Shown here piece by piece: positions 1-6,495 of a stretch of DNA of 14,341 nucleotides. This DNA is from Streptomyces sp. MMG1533 (lineage in GTDB: Bacteria > Actinomycetota > Actinomycetes > Streptomycetales > Streptomycetaceae): assembly GCF_001279775.1 (NCBI RefSeq), contig NZ_LGDG01000037.1, positions 1-14,341 on the forward strand. The letters run 5' to 3'. The translations under genes and the position numbers were made by a program. The notes under the pieces are model-generated. The model was not told where the DNA came from and did not search any database. It was given only the letters and a program-made list of their open reading frames with translations. The stretch's first letter is position 1. Every line of letters starts with the position of its first letter.

Positions 1-23
1 CGAGTACGCACGGTGACGCGCTG

Positions 24-41
24 CCGCCCGTGTGCGGGCGG
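24..41 (-). terminator. Hairpin after lipase remnant
   Basis: A perfect 7-bp GC stem (CCGCCCG / CGGGCGG) with a TGTG loop lies about 20 bases past the stop codon of the minus-strand lipase fragment. There is no T-run, as is common for Streptomyces terminators. The position supports a terminator; the function is inferred. Confidence 0.45.
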
Positions 42-61
42 GAAGACGCCGTACGGCTCGG

Positions 62-457
62 TCAGCGCTGGAAGGGCATGGTCCAGCAGTTGGATGTGGC
101 CGGTTCGCTCTGCAGGCGGTCGGTGAGCCAGGAGATCGCTGTTCCCTGGTCGGTGAGGAGGGGGGCGAGGTGGTTGGTGAGGATCCTGTCGCCGAGGTTG
201 GGCAGGTCGATGGCGTCGTAGGTGATGTCGCCGCCCTTGCGGCACCAGTCCACGGCCAGTTGGCGGGCCTGGGCGTGCGGAACGATGTCGTCCTGGATGC
301 CGGTGGCGACCCGGACCGGGCCGGTCGGCTTGAGCGTTCCGATGCGCTGGTCGTCGAGGACGGCCTGGGCGCGGGGTTCGGCGGCGATGATGTCGGCGAC
401 GGATTTGCCGCTGGTTGTCCACGCGGTGCTCCGGGTGAAGCCGTAATCCGGGCCTAG
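62..457 (-). pseudogene. Secreted lipase (LIP family), C-terminal remnant
   Basis: The last ~130 codons of an actinobacterial secretory lipase (alpha/beta-hydrolase, Pfam LIP-type, triacylglycerol lipase) remain. Visible family features are the stretch Tyr-Gly-Phe-Thr-Arg...Ala-Trp-Thr-Thr-Ser-Gly-Lys-Ser, then GIQDDIVPHAQARQLAVDWC, which carries the catalytic Asp and the first of two late cysteines. LPNLGD..LTNHLAPLLTDQG follows with the expected catalytic His, then the ending SNCWTMPFQ. The signal peptide, the nucleophile Ser elbow and all upstream sequence are missing. Homology starts near position 454, and the reading frame upstream of that point is antisense to the TetR fragment, so this is a 5' deletion and not a short gene. 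It has no promoter of its own and cannot make an active enzyme. I am confident of the family and truncation; the exact junction is good to about 10 bases. Confidence 0.8.
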
Positions 458-684
458 TGGAACTGGTACGGCGCCACGCCGTTGCCCTCCGCGTACAGCC
501 CCTCGTCGACACACTGCACCGTCTGAGCGAGGAAGGCGTCCTGCGGCCGGGGACCGACCCGCAGGCCGTCGCCGACATGATGATCGGCAGCTACTACGCG
601 TCCTACATCCGCACCGGCGACCGGGACGTCCGCCTTCCGGACCGGGTCGTCGACACCATCTGGCCCCTCATGGCGGAGACCTGA
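457..684 (+). pseudogene. TetR-family regulator, C-terminal remnant
   Basis: The ~75 codons read like the ligand-binding C-terminal domain of a TetR regulator: HAVALRVQPLVDTLHRLSEE, then GVLRPGTDPQAVADMMIGSY, ending RVVDTIWPLMAET. The N-terminal helix-turn-helix, which would occupy about 50 residues, is absent, as is any promoter or ribosome site. The fragment begins where the oppositely oriented lipase fragment begins, so the two look like halves left by one deletion. The ATG at 457 is probably an accidental in-frame Met and not a true start. The assignment rests on overall pattern (amphipathic helices, the GVLRPGTDP turn, the WPLMA end), so an unusual helical protein cannot be excluded. Confidence 0.65.
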
Positions 685-696
685 CAGGTTGCCGGC

Positions 697-735
697 GGTC
701 CCGCCCGGCGGACGACACCGCCCGCCGCCGGGACC
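697..735. terminator. Hairpin between TetR remnant and GH27 gene
   Basis: GGTCCCG + CC + CGGCGG pairs with CCGCCG + C + CGGGACC: 13 bp with a small internal bulge and a loop of about 10 bases. It sits between two converging reading frames (stop at 684 on plus; stop at 785 on minus), where a bidirectional terminator is expected. Confidence 0.5.
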
Positions 736-784
736 GGTTCGACGGCCGGCCCGGCGACGGGCGGTGCAGGCGCTGCGGGTCAGG

Positions 785-2800
785 TCAGTTGAGGGCCCAC
801 CGCTGGTTGGTCTGACCGTTGCAGGTCCACAGGACCAGCTTTGTGCCGTTGGCGGTCGCCGCTTCCTCGGCGTCGAGGCACAGTCCCGACAGGTCGTTGG
901 TGATCGTGCCGTCGGAGTGGACGGTCCACTTCTGGTTGGTGCCGCCGGTGCAGGCCCAGATGATGACCTTGGTGCCGTTGGCGGTGCCGTTGTTGTCGGC
1001 GTCCAGGCACTTGTTGCCGTAGACGACGAGCTCGCCGCGCGAGGTCTGCGTGAACGTCTCGTTCCGGCCGCCGAAGCAGTCCCACAGGATGGCCTGGGAA
1101 CCGTCGGTGATGGTGTTCTTCTCCAGTCCGGCGCAGCGGCTGGAGGCGGCGCCGACGAGGGCGACACCGTTGGTGCCGGGAATGCCCTGGACACGGATCG
1201 CGTCGATGTCGGGCGCGGTGGCGCCGGAGAGGGCCGCGAAGCGCACGGTGTTGGTGCCCTTGGCCAGGTGCGCCAGCACGGACACGGTCCGGTACGTGGA
1301 GGCCGAGCCTGTCGGCGGGAAGGAGACCATGGACGTGTACTGGCCGTTGACCTGGATGGTCGCCTTACGGGCCGTGGTGGCGCCGTTGGCGTAGGTGATG
1401 TCCACCAGCTTGGTGCCCGCGGCGCCGGTCGTGACGGCACCGAAGGCGGGTGTGGTGGACGTGGTGGTGTCCTCGTACGTCGACCCGGACGCCTCCGTGC
1501 CGGAGACGGTGAGCAGGACGGCGTCGCCCGCCGGGACGGTCGTGGAGTAACTGGTCGCGTGAGACCCGGCGTCGGTGCCCGTCCAGGCGTTGCGCACGGA
1601 CGCGGTGGCACCGGTCAGGCCGAGGTCGGCCCAGCGGACGGTCATGGACGCCGACGAGGAGGTGCGGTTGAGCAGCAGCACGGCGCGCTTGCCCGTGCCG
1701 GTGAGGACCTTGCCGTACACCTGCAGGTTGCGGGTGTCCTCGGCGACCTTGACGCCCTGCAACCCGCGCCGGTCCTGGTCGATGGCGATGACCTCGCGGT
1801 TGGTGAGGATGTCGCGGGTGGCCGCGCTCATCGTGGCCAGGTTGTTGCCGGCCAGCAGCGGGGCGCCGGAGATCGCCCACAGACCCATGTGCAGTCGGTT
1901 CTGGGCGGCGGTGAGACCGCTCATGCCGACCATCAGCATGTCGGGGTCGTTGTAGTAGCCGGTGTGCTGGGCTGCCGGGTGCAGGCCCCGGTCGAAATTG
2001 GTGAGCATCATGGCGGTGGTCGGGGTCTGGCCCCACAGGATGACATCGGTGCTGGTGCGCCACAGGTCGCCGTAGCCGGTGGCCCAGTTCCACGGCAGTC
2101 CGCTGCCCCACTCGCAGAAGGACAGCACGAGCTTGCGTCCGGTGACGGCGGTCGCGGCCTCGTTGGCGGCGGCGATCTGCTTGTACGTCGTTTCCGGGTC
2201 GAGGCCCTCCACCCGGCCACCGCACCAGTCGATCTTGACGTAGTCGAAGCCCCAGCGCTGGAAGGTCTCCAGGTCCTGCTGGTAGTGGCCCTCCATGCCG
2301 GTGTTGGGGGCCGCGGGGCGGGTGGTGGGGTAGTAGTAGCCGCAGCCCTGCTTGCCGGCGTCCGTGTAGATGCCGGCCTTCAGCCCCTTGCTGTGGATGT
2401 AGTCGGCGACGGCCTTCATGCCGCCCGGCCACAGGTCCGTGTCGACGGAGATGGAGCCGTCAGCGTTGCGGTCGCCCTGCCACCAGCCGTCGTCGAGGTT
2501 GACGTACTGGTAGCCGGCCGCTGCCATGCCGGAGGAGACCAGGGCGTCCGTCTGCTCCTTGATGACATCGGAGTCGATGCTGCTGGCGAAGCTGTTCCAG
2601 GACGCCCAGCCCATCGACGGTGGGGTGACGGCGGCCTGTGTGGTGCTGACCGCCGCCGGCTCGGCGGCCAGGGGTGCCGATGGATCGTGGCCGGCCAGGG
2701 CCGTCAGGCCGGACACGGCGAGAGCGAGGGCGAGGACGCGCACGGTGACGCGTCTGGCCCAGCCGGGTGCGGAGGTGTTCGGCACGCGGGTGTCTTCCAT
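785..2800 (-). CDS. Secreted GH27 alpha-galactosidase with CBM13
   Basis: A retaining glycoside hydrolase of family 27 acting outside the cell on terminal alpha-galactosyl (possibly beta-L-arabinopyranosyl) groups. Of 671 residues, about 1-50 form a Sec-type signal (RRVTVR, then ALALAVSGLTALAG). The TIM-barrel runs ~58-335 with MGWASWNSF, NLDDGWW (102-107), nucleophile Asp191 in VKIDWCGG, acid/base Asp252 in LWRTSTD, and NDPDML (284-289). C153 and C193 match the conserved disulfide. A Greek-key domain (~338-435), a jelly-roll domain (~452-540) and a CBM13 ricin-type trefoil (~545-671, QxW motifs NQKW and NQRW) follow. This is the order in Streptomyces avermitilis GH27 beta-L-arabinopyranosidase, but the Asp-Asp pair here matches alpha-galactosidases. 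The ATG lies one base after the GH43 stop, so translation is coupled; a GTG at 2785-2783, preceded by GGAAGA, is an alternative start. Confidence 0.93.
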   Translation of the reverse strand: MEDTRVPNTSAPGWARRVTVRVLALALAVSGLTALAGHDPSAPLAAEPAAVSTTQAAVTPPSMGWASWNSFASSIDSDVIKEQTDALVSSGMAAAGYQYVNLDDGWWQGDRNADGSISVDTDLWPGGMKAVADYIHSKGLKAGIYTDAGKQGCGYYYPTTRPAAPNTGMEGHYQQDLETFQRWGFDYVKIDWCGGRVEGLDPETTYKQIAAANEAATAVTGRKLVLSFCEWGSGLPWNWATGYGDLWRTSTDVILWGQTPTTAMMLTNFDRGLHPAAQHTGYYNDPDMLMVGMSGLTAAQNRLHMGLWAISGAPLLAGNNLATMSAATRDILTNREVIAIDQDRRGLQGVKVAEDTRNLQVYGKVLTGTGKRAVLLLNRTSSSASMTVRWADLGLTGATASVRNAWTGTDAGSHATSYSTTVPAGDAVLLTVSGTEASGSTYEDTTTSTTPAFGAVTTGAAGTKLVDITYANGATTARKATIQVNGQYTSMVSFPPTGSASTYRTVSVLAHLAKGTNTVRFAALSGATAPDIDAIRVQGIPGTNGVALVGAASSRCAGLEKNTITDGSQAILWDCFGGRNETFTQTSRGELVVYGNKCLDADNNGTANGTKVIIWACTGGTNQKWTVHSDGTITNDLSGLCLDAEEAATANGTKLVLWTCNGQTNQRWALN

Positions 2801-2801
2801 G

Positions 2802-4178
2802 TCAGTACCCGACGCGGAAGGTCGCGTCCTGCCGCTCCGTGGTGGTGGAGACGGGGTCGATGCGAAGGACGTAGTTCGCGTGGCGGATGTAGCGCGTCGG
2901 GTTGTTGTACGACCGGAAGGAGGCCCAACTCGCGTCCGCGAGGCCCGCCGTGCGGTAGAAGGTCGCGTCACCGGCGAACGTCGACGTGCCGTCGTTGACG
3001 TCGAGTCGGAGGGCGTAGTTGTAGTGCCGCAGGTAGCGGTCGGGGTAGTTGACCGACCGGAACGAGACCCCGGAGCTGTCTGCCAGGCCCGGGACGAGAG
3101 TCCACAGGGAGTCCTTGTACGGCTCGACCGGGTACTCGTCGATGCGGCCCGCGTAGTCGGAGTGGCGGACGTAACGGGCCGGGAAGTTGTAGGACTTGAG
3201 CCGGTTCCAGGCCGGGGCACCCCACTTCGAGAGCAGGTTGTTGTACTCGGTCGTGGTGATCGTCGCGATGCCGCAGTGCTTGGAGTTGACCGGCTGGGTG
3301 TAGGTCTTCTGGTCCAGGGCCGTCCAGGTGCCGGAGGCGAGGCTGCTCGACTGCCAGGCGTAGAAGACACCGTTGGGCGTGTAGGTGTCTCCCCACAGCC
3401 ACCAGGTGCCGGAGCTGAGGGACTTGACCACGGTCGGGGCCTCGGTGCCGCCGTGGGCCACACCTGCGCTGTACTCGGTGAAGCTGCCCGGGTTCAGAGT
3501 GGTGGATCTGGCGCTCACCAGGGTCTGGCTCTTCTTGAAGAAGAGGTAGTTGTAGCCGTTCACACCCACGGCCATGTCGCCGTCGATGACGTCGTAACCG
3601 GGGTCGAAGAACACCTGCGGGGCCGAGGCGGTGACGAAGTCGCTCGTGTAGTTGACCATGATCACGTTGTGGCCGCTGGAGTTGACCGAGGAGTAGATCA
3701 CCGCGTACTGACCACGGCCGGCGTCCCAGAACGCCTCGGGCGCCCAGCTGTGGGTGGTCATGTCGTGCAGCTTCAGGCGCCGGTAGCCGGTGAGGGTGCG
3801 CAGGTCGGCGGAGTCCCAGACGTGGATGTACTGGCTGTTGTAGCTCCAGTCGGTGCCTTTGAGGTCGGTGGCGAGCACCACGAACGTGCCGTCCTGCTTG
3901 CGCATCAGGAACGGGTCGCGCAGGCCCAGGGCGCCGGCGGTGGGGGTGACCAGGGGGTTGTTCTGGTTGAGCGGCGTCCAGTTCAGCCCGTCGGGGCTGA
4001 CGGCCAGGTGCAGGCCGTAGTCGGTGCCGTCGCCGAGGTTGGTCGACTCGGTGAAGTACACCATCGCGTACGCCGAGTCGGCGGCCTGCGCGGTGCCCGC
4101 GCCGAGCGTCAGGGCGAGCGGCACAGCGGCCGTCATGCCCAGGAGGCCGCGGCGGGACAGGTGGGGGTTTGCGCTCAT
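2802..4178 (-). CDS. GH43 exo-alpha-L-arabinofuranosidase with CBM42
   Basis: Secreted arabinan/arabinoxylan side-chain enzyme, 458 residues. A twin-arginine signal (SRRGLLGMTAA...GTAQA, cleavage near 32) implies folded export by Tat. The five-bladed propeller of GH43 spans ~34-320. Visible landmarks are DGTDYGLHLAVS, GLRDPFLMRKQDGTFVVLAT, WAPEAFWD (145-152) and GGTEAP, whose Glu246 is a plausible general acid. The C-terminal CBM42 (AbfB) is a beta-trefoil of three repeats (~323-458), each with an R-Y-[VLI]-R-H core. The architecture matches exo-1,5-alpha-L-arabinofuranosidase Araf43A of S. avermitilis; I assign subfamily and exo mode by resemblance and did not verify the catalytic Asp residues. 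The ATG at 4178 is preceded by GGAGAG, seven bases or so upstream; the in-frame extension to 4208 lacks this. It is first gene of the operon with GH27. Confidence 0.92.
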   Translation of the reverse strand: MSANPHLSRRGLLGMTAAVPLALTLGAGTAQAADSAYAMVYFTESTNLGDGTDYGLHLAVSPDGLNWTPLNQNNPLVTPTAGALGLRDPFLMRKQDGTFVVLATDLKGTDWSYNSQYIHVWDSADLRTLTGYRRLKLHDMTTHSWAPEAFWDAGRGQYAVIYSSVNSSGHNVIMVNYTSDFVTASAPQVFFDPGYDVIDGDMAVGVNGYNYLFFKKSQTLVSARSTTLNPGSFTEYSAGVAHGGTEAPTVVKSLSSGTWWLWGDTYTPNGVFYAWQSSSLASGTWTALDQKTYTQPVNSKHCGIATITTTEYNNLLSKWGAPAWNRLKSYNFPARYVRHSDYAGRIDEYPVEPYKDSLWTLVPGLADSSGVSFRSVNYPDRYLRHYNYALRLDVNDGTSTFAGDATFYRTAGLADASWASFRSYNNPTRYIRHANYVLRIDPVSTTTERQDATFRVGY

Positions 4179-4225
4179 CGTGCTCTCCAAGGTGGCGTGC
4201 GGGGGCACCTCAATGGCCGGTATTT

Positions 4226-4238
4226 CGAACGTAGTTCG
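4226..4238 (-). promoter_or_regulatory. Candidate operator of the GH43-GH27 operon
   Basis: A 13-bp palindrome, CGAAC-TAC-GTTCG on the minus strand, lies about 50 bases before the GH43 start codon. It falls just after the transcription start predicted from the nearby -10 box. A repressor bound there would block initiation or early elongation, as LacI- or ROK-type sugar regulators do. No regulator gene is adjacent; the regulator is unknown. Confidence 0.5.
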
Positions 4239-4251
4239 GCGAATCGATCAG

Positions 4252-4280
4252 AAAGTAGGGCCTGGCCATGAGCGCGTCAA
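4252..4280 (-). promoter_or_regulatory. Promoter of the GH43-GH27 operon
   Basis: On the minus strand, TTGACG (4280-4275), a 17-bp spacer and TACTTT (4257-4252) fit the principal sigma factor (HrdB-type) consensus TTGAC-N16-18-TAnnnT. The expected start of transcription is near 4245, giving an untranslated leader of about 65 bases before ATG 4178. Confidence 0.65.
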
Positions 4281-4347
4281 TCGTCCTGCCACTCTTTTGT
4301 GATTCCTGTGCACCCGAGGCGCTCAGGAGCGCCCCGGGGCGGGTGGG

Positions 4348-4506
4348 TCAGCGCTGACGTGGCGCCGCCCGCGCTCGGCCGCGGGCGCCGGGCTCGGTGG
4401 CATACGTGATCGCCACCCAGAGGTGGTAGGCGACCTTCTTGTCGCCGTCCGCGTGGAGACGGTCTTGGTCTGGTCTCGTAGCGTCCGTGTCGAACGTCGG
4501 CATCCA
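4348..4506 (-). pseudogene. Unidentified C-terminal coding remnant
   Basis: A minus-strand frame ending at TGA (4350-4348) reads WMPTFDTDATRPDQDRLHAD, then GDKKVAYHLWVAITYATEP, then a low-complexity Arg/Ala tail. The middle part looks like real protein (aromatic and charged residues mixed, no stop), unlike the tail. No start codon with a ribosome site is visible and I do not recognise the family. It could be a chance open frame; GC-rich DNA gives many. Confidence 0.25.
4366..4387. repeat. 8-bp inverted repeat (hairpin)
   Basis: CGCCCGCG pairs with CGCGGGCG around a six-base loop, in the gene-poor stretch between the GH43 promoter and the secreted-protein gene. It may be a terminator for whatever gene was lost here; no T-run follows. 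Confidence 0.3.
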
Positions 4507-4520
4507 GGACGGCTGTTCCC

Positions 4521-4640
4521 GGTCTCACCGCGAGCGGCGCGTCCGAGTTCGGCCGTGAGACGGTGCGAGGGGTGAACCGCCTCGGCGTGCCGGTCGACCT
4601 CTCACATGTGGCGGCCACGCCCTGCGCGCCGCGTTTCTGA
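4521..4640 (+). pseudogene. M19 membrane dipeptidase remnant
   Basis: The plus frame reads GLTASGASEFGRETVRG, then VNRLGVPVDLSHVA (to about 4614). This matches the conserved core of peptidase family M19 (renal/membrane dipeptidase), normally GLT-x-FGREVVREMNRLG-x-x-VDLSHVS. Only about 30 residues are recognisable. The frame upstream loses similarity, and downstream it drifts into PCAPRF and a stop at 4638-4640. No start or ribosome site exists. It is a relic, showing that a dipeptidase gene once lay here. The rest of the stretch from 4281 to 4774 shows no gene I can support beyond the weak minus-strand remnant. Confidence 0.55.
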
Positions 4641-4774
4641 TCAGACTCTGATCCGGCTGTGATGCCACTTTGAACCCTGCTCTGTTTCCTGATGCACAGC
4701 GGCGGGACCCGACCCGCGCTCCCCTCCGCCGGGACTCACCGTCCCCACCCCCAGGGCACAGAAGCGAGAGACGA

Positions 4775-5659
4775 GTGACCAACACCATGAAGCGCTACGT
4801 GACGGCCTGCGCGGCCGTCGTCACGGCCATCGCCGGCATGGTCGCCACCGCCCCCGCGGCCAGCGCCAACCCGTCGTCCGGTGTCAACATCCGCGGCAAG
4901 GAGCCCTTCAACACCGACGTCCTGATGTCCAAGCTGTGCGGCGACATGACCGGCGCCGACAAGTCCTTCGTCTTCAACATCCACACCGGTCAGGTCGTGG
5001 ACAGCGACAAGGCGTACGGGAAGGCGCCGTACTACCATCTCGCCGCCGGCCCGGCCCGCAGCGTGCACTCCGACCTGCCGTACGGCGAGCACTGGGCGCT
5101 CACGAACGGCTGGGAGGTCGTGGTCGGCAACTGTGAGTTCCCGGCGTCGTCCTCCTGGACCTGGCTCGGCAAGGAGCGCCGGATCTCCAACGACTCGGTG
5201 ACCAACTGCGGGCACGGCACGGCCAGTCTGGGGGTCAACGAGTCCTACGCCACCACCCGCGGCGCCTCCGTGTCGGTCGGCCTCAACGCGAAGTTCGGTT
5301 ACAAGTCGGGTGACCTCGCCGCCGAGGTCGGTGCCAGCGTCAGCTACTCGTGGTCCTGGTCCAAAACCCACACGCTGGGCCGCCAGGTCACCATCTCGGT
5401 CCCGCGTGGCTATCAGGGCTGGATCGACGCCCGCCCGCATATGCGGACCGTCCGGATCAACCCGGTGTTCCACGTGCAGTACTACAACTGGAGCGACGGC
5501 CAGTCCGAGGTCGGCACCGTGGTCCATAGCTGGCGCGGCCGCGGCTACGACCGCATCTGGTCCTTCGGCTACTACGTCGACGCCTACGCGGACATCGTCA
5601 ACAGTGACGGAACCCCGGCCATGGACTACGTCGCCCGCGACAAGCCCGGGAGCTGCTGA
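4775..5659 (+). CDS. Secreted aerolysin-like protein, function unknown
   Basis: A 294-residue exported protein (290 if read from the ATG at 4787). The Sec signal is MKRYVTACAAVVTAIAGMVA, with cleavage after Ala-Ser-Ala (about residue 27, ATG numbering). I recognise no enzyme motif. Residues ~158-205 alternate polar and apolar side chains (SVSVGLNAKFGY, then GASVSYSWSWS, then TISVP), with many Ser/Thr and Gly. This resembles the insertion hairpin and flanking strands of aerolysin/ETX-MTX2 beta-pore toxins. Mature cysteines C51, C116, C141 and the C-terminal C290 could form two disulfides. Aromatic-rich strands follow (HVQYYNWSDG, WSFGYYVDAY). The GTG at 4775 has GAGAG four bases upstream; ATG 4787 lacks any such site, so I use GTG. 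The gene stands alone with a shared terminator downstream. Pore formation is inference; a secreted lectin or structural protein is possible. Confidence 0.85.
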   Translation: MTNTMKRYVTACAAVVTAIAGMVATAPAASANPSSGVNIRGKEPFNTDVLMSKLCGDMTGADKSFVFNIHTGQVVDSDKAYGKAPYYHLAAGPARSVHSDLPYGEHWALTNGWEVVVGNCEFPASSSWTWLGKERRISNDSVTNCGHGTASLGVNESYATTRGASVSVGLNAKFGYKSGDLAAEVGASVSYSWSWSKTHTLGRQVTISVPRGYQGWIDARPHMRTVRINPVFHVQYYNWSDGQSEVGTVVHSWRGRGYDRIWSFGYYVDAYADIVNSDGTPAMDYVARDKPGSC

Positions 5660-5670
5660 CAGCGGACATC

Positions 5671-5707
5671 CGCGGGTCACCGGGCCGACGGCGCCCGGTG
5701 ACCCGCG
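5671..5707. terminator. Bidirectional terminator, 15-bp perfect stem
   Basis: CGCGGGTCACCGGGC (5671-5685) is perfectly complementary to GCCCGGTGACCCGCG (5693-5707) around a seven-base loop. It starts 12 bases after the plus-strand stop at 5659 and covers the last codons and stop of the convergent response-regulator gene, so one hairpin serves both. Confidence 0.8.
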
Positions 5708-6459
5708 TCCCGTGCCATCAGGTAGCCGACGCCGCGCACGGTCCTGATCAGCGACTGATCACGGTCGCCCAGCTTGCGCCGCAGGTAGTAGACGTAGGTC
5801 TCCACCACGCCGGACTCGCCGTGGAACTCCGACCGCCAGACGCGGTCGAGGATCTGGGCCTTGGTGACGACCTGGCCCGCGTTCCCCATCAGGAAGCCGA
5901 GGAGATCGAACTCCCGGCGCGAGAGAGCCACTTGCGCCCCCTCCCGCCAGACCTCGCGCGTCGTCGGATCCAGCGCCACGTCCCCGACGCGCAGCAGCCG
6001 GCAGTCGAGGGCGCGCCCGCGTCGCAGCAGCACATGGATGCGGGCGACCACCTCGTCCAGCTCGAAGGGTTTGGTCACGTAGTCGTCGGCGCCCATCATC
6101 AGCCCGCGCACCTTGGCCTCGGTCCGGTCGTGGGCGGTGAGGAAGAGGAGGGGCGCGTCGATGCCGGCGGCGCGCAGGGCGCCGTACGTCTCGAAGCCGT
6201 CGCCGTCCGGGAGGATCACGTCGAGGACCACGAGGTCGGGGCGTACGGAGAGGCCGGCCGGGACGGCGTCCTCACCGCAACCGGCCACGTACACATCGAA
6301 GCCGAGCTCGCGCAACCTCTTCAGTAGCGGACGCGTACCGCTGTCGGCGTCCACGACGAGCACGCGCCGCGGTCTGGAGGATCTGTGCACCTTCACGTGG
6401 TGGAGGATGCGATTCCGCCGACTGGGGTGCACCCTGCCGAGGCGAATAAGACGTGACAT
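5677..6459 (-). CDS. OmpR-family response regulator (orphan)
   Basis: Two-domain DNA-binding response regulator, cytoplasmic. The receiver starts at RRVLVVDADSGTR (31-43). The phospho-acceptor is Asp80 (VVLDVILPDGDG), with the switch Thr108 (FLTAHD) and Lys130 (VTKPF). The OmpR/PhoB winged helix follows at ~155-255: LSRREFDLLGFLMGNAGQVV, then VWRSEF, then VVETYVYYLRRKLG and IRTVRGVGYLM. The second acidic pocket position, normally Asp or Glu, is Ala38 here, so Mg2+ binding may be weakened. No histidine kinase is next to it. The start is uncertain: ATG 6459 gives 260 residues with a poor extra N-terminus and no ribosome site, while GTG at 6396 gives 239, the usual length. Target genes are unknown. 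Confidence 0.92.
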   Translation of the reverse strand: MSRLIRLGRVHPSRRNRILHHVKVHRSSRPRRVLVVDADSGTRPLLKRLRELGFDVYVAGCGEDAVPAGLSVRPDLVVLDVILPDGDGFETYGALRAAGIDAPLLFLTAHDRTEAKVRGLMMGADDYVTKPFELDEVVARIHVLLRRGRALDCRLLRVGDVALDPTTREVWREGAQVALSRREFDLLGFLMGNAGQVVTKAQILDRVWRSEFHGESGVVETYVYYLRRKLGDRDQSLIRTVRGVGYLMARDAGHRAPSAR

Positions 6460-6475
6460 CGCGATGACAGGTCAT
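6454..6475. promoter_or_regulatory. Overlapping palindromes upstream of the regulator
   Basis: ATGAC-AG-GTCAT (6464-6475) is a perfect inverted repeat. It overlaps TGACATCG-CGATGACA (6454-6469), a palindrome with one mismatch. If translation begins at GTG 6396, they lie about 60-80 bases upstream, where autoregulation by a response regulator would act. If it begins at ATG 6459 they overlap the start. This is a candidate operator only. Confidence 0.35.
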
Positions 6476-6495
6476 GGGAGTGAGGCGGATCGAGG

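Noticed and set aside
689..2998. Long plus-strand open frame opposite GH27
   Set aside because: Low-complexity shadow. The minus strand carries a full catalytic domain with known active-site residues.
4736..5680. Minus-strand open frame opposite the secreted protein
   Set aside because: Val/Asp/Gly-rich shadow with no start signal; the plus strand has a clear signal peptide and varied composition.
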